Assembly (NCBI GenBank): GCA_018257865.1
Contig: JAEUBA010000010.1
Location: forward strand, 186,001 to 250,000
Direction of reading: 5' to 3'
DNA: 64,000 bases
DNA from: Stereocaulon alpinum
Lineage: Eukaryota; Ascomycota; Lecanoromycetes; Lecanorales; Stereocaulaceae
Shown here: positions 55,354 through 64,000 of the stretch, in pieces
How positions within the stretch are numbered: position 1 is the stretch's first letter
How the letters are laid out: each line of letters opens with the position of its first letter
The notes under the pieces: generated by a model
What the model was told of the DNA's origin: nothing
Databases searched by the model: none
What the model saw: the letters and a program-made list of their open reading frames with translations, nothing else
Position numbers and translations under genes: made by a program

Positions 55354-56370
55354 CTATCCCAGCGCTCTGATCTTCCTACCGTCCCCTATGACTCCGATCT
55401 GAGCCATTTCTAGCTCTCGCAAAAGCCTGTCTTCGATGCTTTGTAATTCGTCTTCTCTCCCTTCCCATATGTCAAAGGCGTGTTGACTCCATTCGTACTC
55501 ACCTACGTGTAACATTTCCAATAGATCGTCGAGGAGATGGAGTCGGCTTAGGTAAGTGGTGTGGGGTGAAGAGCGCCATCTGTAGCGGAAAATGGAGCGG
55601 ATGTCGGAGGGTGTTAGGCCGATTGTTAGGGTTGCGAAGAGGATTTCGAATGTTGTTTGCGGGGTTAGGGATGCTGTGGCTGCTGGGTAGAGTGGGTGGT
55701 TTCGCAGCGTTTCGTAAGGAGATATGTTTCTAGGGAAGGGTTGCTGAGGCCAGGCTGGTGGTGGGTCGAAGCTTCGTGGTTGGTGGGGTTGTGGTTGGTA
55801 TTGTGCGTCGTTTATTGGGAAACGTTGGGGGATAGAGGGAGGTGGGAGGCTGTCTGCCCAGGTATGGGTGGGGATCAAGTGGCGCAGTTCGGGGTATCTG
55901 TACCAGTCGGGGTACCAGATTGAATCTGGTTTTGGAGGGTTTCGTCTTACGTAGTCTAGTACTTCAGGTGGAATGGGTTGATTTCGTGCATCTTCCATTT
56001 CGTCGTCATCGAACAGCTCGCGGATAGAGATGTACTTTCTTTCATCGTCCTTTTTGGGCTCAGAGATAGGTTTGGAAGGGACTGGTCCGTGGTTTTGTGT
56101 ACTACTTTCGCGTTCATTATGTGTAGAGTCTTGAGGCCGTAAGACGAACGAAGCGTTGGACATGTCAGTCAGACGGTCGAATCTTATCGGTGGTGATAGT
56201 GGAAGTGCTATCGAGGAAGGATCTACTCGAGGAAGGACTATTGGCGGAGGCGACAGTGGAAGAGGCAGTTGATGAGGCTCCGGACCAAAAGTTCGCTGGC
56301 AAAGGCGAGCCGCGTCAAGACCAAGGACGTCCAAGCAATATTCGCAAGGCTCTGGCTCTGATTGTTGCAT
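55354..56370 (-). CDS. Hypothetical protein, possible distant PWW/VPG family member
   Basis: 338 aa, single exon. N-terminal CEYCLDVLGLDAARLCQRTF is followed by long Pro-rich linkers, an acidic segment (IRELFDDDEMEDA) and a C-terminal helical region: LTPQTTFEILFATLTIGLTP, DIRSIFRYRWRSS, LHLLDDLLEMLHVGEYEWSQ then HAFDIWEGREDELQ. The order of a hydrophobic A-T/A-x segment, DI..YR+R and an EY.W block recalls the modules at 51799 and 53531, so it may be a third, diverged copy; similarity is too weak to assert. No known domain. Confidence 0.55.
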   Translation of the reverse strand: MQQSEPEPCEYCLDVLGLDAARLCQRTFGPEPHQLPLPLSPPPIVLPRVDPSSIALPLSPPIRFDRLTDMSNASFVLRPQDSTHNERESSTQNHGPVPSKPISEPKKDDERKYISIRELFDDDEMEDARNQPIPPEVLDYVRRNPPKPDSIWYPDWYRYPELRHLIPTHTWADSLPPPSIPQRFPINDAQYQPQPHQPRSFDPPPAWPQQPFPRNISPYETLRNHPLYPAATASLTPQTTFEILFATLTIGLTPSDIRSIFRYRWRSSPHTTYLSRLHLLDDLLEMLHVGEYEWSQHAFDIWEGREDELQSIEDRLLRELEMAQIGVIGDGRKIRALG

Positions 56371-57693
56371 GGTAGGCTGAAGTTATTGGAAATACTACCT
56401 CGGGCTATCACCTTTCGGAGTTCGGTCAGAGATTTGAGTGGATTGCGTGGGAGAACCAGCTCCGTCGAGACAATCAACAGTATAGAGTATGTGAGATAAT
56501 GTTCTCTTGGAGGTGTAGAGTTGCAAAGGAAAGGCTGTGGGAGTCCGCAGGATATTCCCCCTGATAATGTAGAACCAGCCCTCTCAGTAGCACCCGCATC
56601 ATGGGAGCACGAACGCTTGTCTCACATACTTGTATCACGCGTTATGCAACATGAGGATACTGACAACTCGACGAAAACAACTTTCCGAGCACAATGTAGC
56701 CGTTGCAATTGTATTTGTGGCGTCAGACAAAACTCGCGGCACATGACTTATATGAGTCGTAGGAGAGATCAAACGGTACAACTTGAAGCTTTGACAACAT
56801 TTACCATAGTTGCGAAATACTCACCTTGCACGAACAAATAGTCTGGTCCTCTGGTAGTCTATATGACTACTAGATATGTGTAGATCAAGACTCATTGTCA
56901 TCAGCTCAATGCTAAGGCATACCCGCCGCCGCCTTCGGCCATTGGGGTTCGTGGCACTTGGTGTCGGTTGAAGGGGATCTTGTTGATCGTAGTTTTACTG
57001 TATTCAGATGTGTATGATGAGCAAACGCAGAAGTCTGGTACTCAACCTCAGATTGTAAGAATAGCACAACCCGATCTTACCTTTGATGCAGTGAGCCCTG
57101 AAAATCTCGCCACCAAGTACTGCAAGACTGGTACAATAAAAGTGACGGCCACTGGATGACTTTCCTTTGTCGAATAACTCAAGTGGGCCGCCTTTCTCGC
57201 GGCCCCACAGCCGTCAAAGTTTGACAATCTTACGCGCTTTTGGCCTTCTTAGATTGAACGGTATGCAAACATGTGCGTGAAATACGTAGAATGGAAACAG
57301 AGTATAGTGATGTAACGCTCAATTACATCAAGAACCACCACATCCTAGAGAGAGCTCTCCAGTTATTGCACAATTCCCGAATCGTAAGACCTTATCCGCG
57401 TTGCTTTGGATATCCGTCTTTGTAACTGAATCATTGGTAATTTCAGATTATCTGGCGCGTCCAAAAGAAGAGCGAATAAGTCTACTACGATACGTTAGGC
57501 CCGTACGACAACGGGGAGGTTTCCAAAGTCTGGCTGTTAGGCATCACTAATACCAAAATAACTTGTCGTCAACATGTCTCCTTTGATTGCCCTTGTGGCT
57601 TATTACCTTGTACAATAGGGGTGTAACCATGAGCATATTGTGAATTGTGTTGGTCTAGCTTCCTCGTGCAGCTTGGATTTCATTCTTAGTGTT
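56371..57693. other. No gene recognised
   Basis: 1.3 kb. The frame 56521-56841 (+) contains CSRCNCICG but lacks a conserved context. Nothing else stands out before the repeat array. Confidence 0.45.
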
Positions 57694-58975
57694 TCATACT
57701 ATCCCCAAATGGGAGATTTCGAAACTTTGCCTGTCGAATATCGAGTGTCTTCTCCGTCCGAATAAAGCCAGTATTACAACAGCGAGAACGGCGACAGCGA
57801 GTATGGGGACAGCAAGGTTAGTAAGGCTAAGGTTAATATCTTCTAACAGGCTATAGGTATTCTGCTGCGGCTTAGGTTGTGCTCCGATCTTACCCTGTTT
57901 TATTTTTTCACTAACCCTAATCAAGACGTTCCCAAACTTCCACTGTCGAACATCGAGCGTCTTCTCCGTTCCATTTCAGCCAGTATTGCGACTGTAGCGA
58001 CTTCAGCGATAGCATGACGGCGAGCCGTCTCATCTTATACTATCCCTATTTGGGAGGGTTTCCAAATTTCTGCTGTCAAGCGTCGAGCGTTTTTCTCCGT
58101 CCGGATTGCCAACCTGGACAGCAAGAACATCGACGACGAGTATAGCGACAGCACGCCGGTTTTTGTTTGTACTATCCCCAATCAAGATATTCCATACCTT
58201 CCACGATCGAATATCGACCTTCTCCGTCCGATTTACCTATGTGATCAGCAACAACAACGACAGCGAGCATAGCGACGGCGAGCCGTCTCAGTTCACACTA
58301 TGCCCGATTATGATGTTTTGAGACTTTGGGTGTTGAGTATCGACCGTCTTCTCCGTCCGATCTACCAACGTGGACAAGAAGAACGGCGACAGCGAGCATA
58401 GCGACAGCAAGCTGTCTCATTTCGTACTATACTTGATCCAGAAAGTTTTCGGACTTTTGTTGTCGAACATCGACTGCCTTCTCCGGTTTCTAGCTAGCCA
58501 GCATGGTAATGTTGAGAATGGAGACAGCGAGGTATAGCGACAGCGAGCCGTTTCTTATCTCGTACTATTCCTAATCCGGAGGTTTTGGAGCTTTGGATGT
58601 TGGGTATCGACTGTCTTCTCCGTCTGATCTAGTCAATATGGCGACAACTAAATCAGCGGCGACAGCGAGTGCAGCGACAGCGGGCTGTCTCTCATCTTAT
58701 GCAATTCCTAGTTAAGAGAATTGGGAATGTTGAGTGTTGAGCATCGAGCGTCTTCTCCGTCTTTTGGCTGGCTTGTAAAGTGAAAGCGAGAGTGGCGACG
58801 GCGAGGTTGGCGGTAGCGAGCCTTCTCTACCTTCGCACTGATCCTGATCAGGATGATTTCCAGATCTTGGGTGTTGAGTGTCGACTGTCTTCTCCATATT
58901 TGAGCTGGCCTGTATGGTGACAGCAAGAGAAGCGACGACGAGTATAGCGACAGCGAGGACGTCGAGAAAAAAGTT
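57694..58975 (-). repeat. Array of ~9 degenerate ~130 bp repeats encoding hydrophobic peptides
   Basis: The word CTTCTCCGTC (or a close variant) recurs at about 57749, 57960, 58092, 58217, 58350, 58479, 58613, 58750 and 58888, i.e. every 125-138 bp (the first gap is 211 bp), each followed by GCGACAGCGAG-type words and a TACTAT spacer. On the minus strand each unit can be read as a short hydrophobic helix plus a polar tail: one unit gives MRQLAVAMLAVAVLLVHVGR then SDGEDGRYSTPKVSK. The terminal unit lies in a 76-codon frame (57694-57924) with LAVPILAVAVLAVVILALFG and RRR. Most units are separated by stops, so this looks like amplification of an exon-like segment followed by decay, rather than one active gene. 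Confidence 0.65.
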
Positions 58976-59247
58976 TGATGTCTCTGGTAGGCAGATCCTG
59001 ATAGTATATGGTCACGTGATAACTTACTAGCTCGGCTCTTCACATTTGGTTGCATTTTCATCGCCTCTATTCTTTGTGACCTTCCAAAACGGAAACGTAT
59101 TAACAGCTGCTTGTTTAGAAGCCAATGGTACGTAGTGAGTAAGAAGGAACAGCAATAGAACCGAAATGGTTGCGTCATTGTTGTAAATCCTATACATCTG
59201 CTTCTCCGTCTTTTTTGTCCAATACCATCCCTAGACAATGTACCCAT

Positions 59248-62200
59248 TTACACCCATCTCAGCACCCAATCACTCATATACGCCCCGCCACTAGTCACGT
59301 TATTCAATCCCGTAACCAGCAACGCTTTACTCGTCTCGTTGTATTTGACACAACTACTTGGTATAGCCATGCCATTCATCGATACGTTACTTACGCTGTG
59401 CTGCACACCCAGTACTGTCACATTGGCTAGCGGATTAGTGTCGTGGAAAGTGCCTCTGGCTGAGGCGTAGAGCGCGGAGTTCGAGGCAGTGAACTACTTA
59501 AAGTCAGTGATATGATCCTTGAAGATAGTGAAGCGTAGCGCGGGGCATGTTACTTCGACATAGAGAGTAGCATTTTGTACTATACTCTCGCCATCATCAA
59601 TATACAAGCTACCGCTCGCACTTCCTTCCAGACTCAATGCAGCTATCACGCCCCACGGATTTTTCCTCGCATCTCTTGTCACCATAGCAGGTTCCTGAGT
59701 AGGAAGAACATAATTTCCCCTGATATAGACTGGGATATGTCCCAATGGCGCATCAATTGTCACGTTCTCTCCTGCTGAAGCATTGACTGGGGAAAGTGTG
59801 TACCAGTCGTAGTAGACCTCGCCTTTACCGGCACCAGGGAAGACGCCACTGACGTTGGTGTAACCCTGGTCCAAAACGGGTGTCACCAAGATGGCAGGGC
59901 CGAGAAAGAATTGACGATCAGCGGCTGCGAGGGAGGGGTCATCAGGGAATTCCCATGCTAATGCTCGCATGACAGTTGAGCCGGTGTTATGAGCCAGAAA
60001 GAAGAGGGTGTACATGTATGGGAGTAATTGGTATCTGATGTTCATTGCCGTCTTCGAGGCTTCGATGACGGAGGCCCAGACGTATGCTTCTTGGTCATTT
60101 GCAGTCAGTGTGTTGTGATTGCGATAGAACGGAAAGAATGCAGACAGTTGCATCCACCTGTTGCACAACTCTTCATCTGTGTTACCGTTGAATCCGCAGG
60201 TGTCGACTCCGAACATAGGGATACCAAAGAGCGAGAATGAAAGAGCCTGAGGGATCGAAAAGAACATGTATGCGAACAAGGAGGTATTATCCCCACCCCA
60301 GTGACCAGCATACTTGCCGCTTCCGGCAAAAGTCGATCGGCCAATTATGAAAGGCCGTACCTTCGGTATGGCTTGTAGAAGAGCGTTATATGTTGCATTC
60401 AAGATCTGGTGGCCCCAGAGATTATGAACGTCATATTCCACCCTTCCATCTGCGTGAGTGGCATTCGGAGAGATAGCGTGAGCTGCTAGATCGCCTTGCA
60501 CATTGTTGATAACATATGGGGGATGGTTGATGTCTCTTACACCCGGCGTAGGCGTCGTTCTCAGATAAGCCCCCATAGAAGTCGAAGCAGCTGCATAGGC
60601 AGAGGCTTGACTCGCAGACGCAGAGGAAGCTGCCGCAGCTTCCGTAGCATTTGTCAAGTTAAAGCCTTCGGGGTAGCCGTAAAGGACGGCTCCTGGCTGA
60701 GAGAATGGAGGATGAACCGGATTCATCGTGATATTACCGCTTCCGCAACTGCCCACACAGAAAGATGAGGCCTCTGACATGTCAATCCAGGCACCATCGA
60801 AGGCGAGCTTATTGTGCCAGCTGACAAATTCATCGATCCACCACTGGCCACCGCCGCTACTGAGCCAGTCTGGGAAGACAGTGTACCCTGGCCAGACATC
60901 ACCAATGTACAGACTACCATCTGGATTGGTCATGAACGCGCCTGTTGCGTTGCCGTTGTCGAATGTGGAATAGTTGTCGCTAGTATTGGTGGGATTCGGG
61001 ACGTAGATAGCCGAGTCGACGATTGGGATGTAATGACGCCCACTAGCATGCAATTTTGACAGGAAGGTCTTCCCTTCGCTATAACTGTATCTGATGGGGT
61101 CGTTGTCAAAGTCTCGGTACTGATTCATGTAATCGATGTCAGTCCATATATTCTCCAGTGGAATACCGAACTTTTCGTAATTATCTACAACTTGTTGCAC
61201 GACAGTCCAATTTGCGTAGCCCCATCTACATTGATGGAAGCCAAACGTGAAGTATTGCTGCATGGCAGGCAATCCAACCGCACTCGCTTGGTAAGCTGCA
61301 GTGACCTCCGGTTGAGTAGGTCCAGCGTAGAAAGTTAAGTCAATACTCCCTCCCAGGAGACGCCAAGTAATGTTAGTTGGCCGTAACAGGATCTCTTGGC
61401 CATGGGCATTGCGGTTGTACACGCCGTGTGAGTAGGACACATAGTCCGCCATAGGGTTTGTCTCGTTAGACGTAACAAGCGTAAGATTGCCAGTGGAGGT
61501 GTCGACCTCGTAGTATCTTGTGTCGAGATAGAATGGGTGGCTTCCATAGATATTGCTGTATGAGCTAGTTAGGCTAATCCACACTCAAGGTTGTGGGATC
61601 ATCCTCATATATACTTACTAATCTATTGGATCGCCAACATCGGCAGCCCACATGGTTTTGGTGAAGTTGTTGCCCAACCTTAGTCCATGAATTGTCTCTC
61701 CGAGTCCATACAAATTGTAATTCTCTGGCAGAGCACTAGCGAATTCAACGAACTGATCCTCAAACACCAGCTTCGTACCAACTGTTGAGAACAGTGTATC
61801 GCCCGTAGAGACTCTGAACACTGCGAAAGAGAAAGTAGGATCATTGCTGTAAACGAAGTTCAGATCACTCATCAGGCTCGTAACGTTGGCATCGCAATCG
61901 GCGGTGGGCTGATGTACGATGTAGTCTGGCAAATCGTAATACGAAAAGTTCGAGGCGGTAATCACAGCCGGAGTGACTCTCACAGCTAGCCGATCTGCCG
62001 AATGATACTCGACTGTGAGGTTCAATGCGTCAATATCGGTGCCGTAGACGTTACACGCAGGTCCGGCCAATGTGAGGGTTGCTGTCAAGCCAAGCGAGTT
62101 TCGAATCACGTTGGTCGCGGTATACCCAGGACACACATTTTGAGCATCCACGGCTTGAGGATCCTGGATATTGGGAATCAACGTCGCGCCGTTAGCAACC

Positions 62201-62409
62201 GTTGCAGGCACTGTAAATATGGGCCTGAAAGTAGTTGGAGTGCCATTAACAACCGCGGTATTGGGGACCGACGTCACTGAAGACGAGATAGCAATAGACG
62301 CAAGCCCATCAGCTTTTCCGCCGGCCGAAGTGGTCTGCCCATTAATCTTGCTTAGCTGTAGTGTAAGGAAGATGAAGAAAGCAAAGATGGACAACGGCGA
62401 TCGAAACAT
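59248..62409 (-). CDS. Secreted GH31 alpha-glucosidase
   Basis: Model complement(join(59248..59493,59554..61555,61619..62409)), 1012 aa. A signal peptide opens MFRSPLSIFAFFIFLTLQLS; the in-frame Met at 62571 would bury it, so I start at 62409. GH31 blocks follow: NLYGLGETIHGLRLG, IYGSHPFYLDTRYY, FTFGFHQCRWGYANW, IWTDIDYM, the nucleophile DGAWIDMSEASSF (Asp522), acid/base HWGGDNTSLFAYM (Asp686), FGVDTCGFNG and RYQLLPYMYTLFF. Many N-glycosylation sequons are present. The enzyme releases glucose from maltose, malto-oligosaccharides or starch outside the cell. The 60 nt last intron (GTAACA ... CTGAC ... AAGTAG) ends in an in-frame TAG; splicing gives YVE|FTASNSALYASARGTFHD and the usual C-terminal beta domain, so this is not a nonsense mutation. 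Confidence 0.95.
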
Positions 62410-63652
62410 TATTGGGTCAGCAGGGCGGAGTTCGAGCCAGCCCATTGCATAGACGAATAGGAATGCAAGGTAGAGCAATGCCAGCAATGAGGAGGTCTCC
62501 GCTGCGCGTATGACATTCGAGACGGATGAGGAGAAGAGGAAGGCATACTCTAGGGTCCGAGTAGCATCCATTTATATCGGAAAATAGCCTAGAGTGTGGG
62601 GTCAGGTACAGCTGTACTAGTGATTGTTTTGACTATGACGATGTCTCAAGCGCACATTTTGATAGGGTGTTGGCCGTTGAGCCAGAGGAACGAGAACGGC
62701 AGGTAACGCCAAAGGGAAAGGGCGAACCGAGTCATGCTTAAGGTTCGTTTATTCGGCAACGGCTTGCAGGAGCTATGCAGAAACCTAGGAAGTACCCAAA
62801 GAGAAGGCCCGATGTTAGTTGTCCACAAACGGAGATCGCCTGTGAAATGGAGCTGTTGAGGCTCAACGAAGGAAGAATTGCCGGAGGATTGTCGATCAGC
62901 TTGTTTTTATTCTGTCAGTCTGCTTTCGAAAGGTTTCATTCGAGGCCCCGCAAGTCCCAAGTGACTCGCAGGCCTGAAGGATTGTATAGCTGGAAGCCCA
63001 GTAGGTATTAGTCACACCAAGCTTCCGGATGTCGATCCTTAAGACAGGGCCCTGACCCCGCCTTTCGATGCGGTAGGTACCCCACAATAACTCCAAGCTT
63101 TTCACTATGAGGGGTACAACTTAGTGCGTTGTAGGGGAAGTTGCGAATGAGACAACGTTACTGCAACTGCCAAAGCTTTCGAGCTTCGAGAGGAAATCTT
63201 AAGCGTGCCAAGACTTCAGTACGGGATACCCAGGTAGGCGGCAAGGAATCAGGCAGACAAGTACTTGAGGCACACACGCATATACGAGGCTATGGAGAAG
63301 GCCGTGGTTCGTTGATGATTTTTGGTATCTATGGCCACCCATTTTAACATGCCAAAAGAAAACGCTGTGCCTGTGCCACTATGATACTATGAATTACACG
63401 CTCCAAGCGCACGTCATGCCCTTCTAATCCACTCCTCTGCCATAAAGAGATTATGCTGTTCTCGCAAGCAACCTGGGATATCACGCCTGCTAAAATCTCT
63501 GCTCTTCCCGTCCAAAGCGCCAAAAATGTACAGTGTAAGCCCAACCGATCATGCTGATATCCTGAATGGATGAGGGTGTATGAGAAGCGCCAAAGCTGCA
63601 AGCGGATAGCTAATACTGTTGATGCCAACGTCCAAACAACGAAAATCAGTCC
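62410..63652. other. No gene recognised
   Basis: Promoter of the alpha-glucosidase gene and 3' flank of the gene at the window edge. Frames on both strands are short and unsupported. Confidence 0.5.
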
Positions 63653-64000
63653 TCACATCCTGTCGTCGTTCCTTGCTTTTCCACGTCTCCTGAAGAAGTC
63701 CATGACCCTCTTGGCTGCGCCAGATGTCCCAGCATGTTGCCCTCCTACACCAGAGCCTGGTTCCGCGTTCTGCTCGTATGCGTCTGCGAATCTTCTGTTA
63801 TTCTTCTGTAATACGCCAGGACCACGTGCACGACCTTGTTGCGCGGGAGCACTGGGTGGCTCGTCTTCGTAGCTATTGAAACCCTGAGGGTAGAGAGGCC
63901 GGTCACGCCGTGGACCAAGTGATATCTCTGATTCGGTGGGTGTTCCAAGGTATGACTGTCCAGGTAGTGGCGGTTTTGAGGAAGGGTACGAATCTGGTTG
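63653..64000 (-). CDS. C-terminal end of an unidentified protein (partial)
   Basis: An open minus-strand frame enters at the window edge (64000) and ends at TGA 63653-63655, at least 115 codons. It is polar and Gly/Pro/Arg-rich (SYLGTPTESEISLGPRRDRP, QGRARGPGVLQKNNRRF) and closes with a basic amphipathic helix, GAAKRVMDFFRRRGKARNDD. The tail resembles disordered C-termini of large fungal regulatory proteins; I cannot name the family from this fragment. Confidence 0.6.
   Translation of the reverse strand, partial: QPDSYPSSKPPLPGQSYLGTPTESEISLGPRRDRPLYPQGFNSYEDEPPSAPAQQGRARGPGVLQKNNRRFADAYEQNAEPGSGVGGQHAGTSGAAKRVMDFFRRRGKARNDDRM

Noticed and set aside
57700..58975. CRISPR-like regular repeats
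   Set aside because: Repeats are ~130 bp, heavily diverged and contiguous, in a eukaryotic genome; they do not have a repeat-spacer layout.
59494..59553. Apparent nonsense TAG near the end of the GH31 gene
   Set aside because: The stretch has GTAACA, a CTGAC branch site and AAGTAG; removing its 60 nt restores the conserved YVEFTASNSALYASARG region, so it is an intron.

Overview
The window reads as nuclear DNA of a filamentous ascomycete (Pezizomycotina; a Dothideomycete is my best guess). The signs are genes split by many short introns of about 45-120 nt with GT..AG ends and CTRAY-like branch points, fungal orthologues (Sln1, Psr1/2, Rax1, Nan1/Utp17, Rpb10), fungal families such as DUF7730, DUF3638 and DUF1479, and a Ty1/copia retrotransposon carrying the C-to-T / G-to-A damage of repeat-induced point mutation (RIP). 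I found no tRNA, rRNA or CRISPR array. All spliced models were built by eye from splice signals, frame and family similarity.

Region 1-22.6 kb is accessory. It holds an F-box-like gene, two pieces of a decayed DUF3638-type gene separated by degenerate ~155-160 bp repeats, a ~300 bp foldback element, a Psr-type CTD phosphatase (4.7-6.7 kb), a GH18 chitinase-like protein, and four small Cys/His (zinc-knuckle) genes at 10.3, 11.4, 19.2 and 20.0 kb. A full-length RIP-mutated copia element (11811-18427; 217 bp LTRs, 5 bp target duplication TTACT) splits that array and itself carries a younger 1.19 kb insertion with a 10 bp target duplication. A DUF7730 gene follows at 21.6-22.6 kb.

Region 23-36.5 kb is gene dense. 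The ribosome-biogenesis WD protein Nan1/Utp17 (-) is divergent from Rpb10 (+). Then come a cytochrome P450 (-) whose haem-ligand Cys is replaced by Phe, a DUF1479 putative oxygenase (+), a nitrilase (+) and a double-GNAT acetyltransferase (-). P450, DUF1479 and nitrilase could form a small metabolic cluster, but that is inference from position.

Region 36.5-49 kb holds a decayed DUF7924-like gene with several in-frame stops, a doubtful small membrane ORF, the RGS/membrane protein Rax1 (-), and the osmosensing hybrid histidine kinase Sln1 (-) with a long, apparently empty upstream region.

Region 49.5-64 kb holds a Lys/Ser-rich protein with about six ~49-residue repeats, three related lineage-specific genes (51.8-56.4 kb, two of them divergent), a 1.3 kb array of ~130 bp degenerate repeats with coding-like hydrophobic segments on the minus strand, a secreted GH31 alpha-glucosidase (-), and the 3' end of an unidentified gene running off the window.
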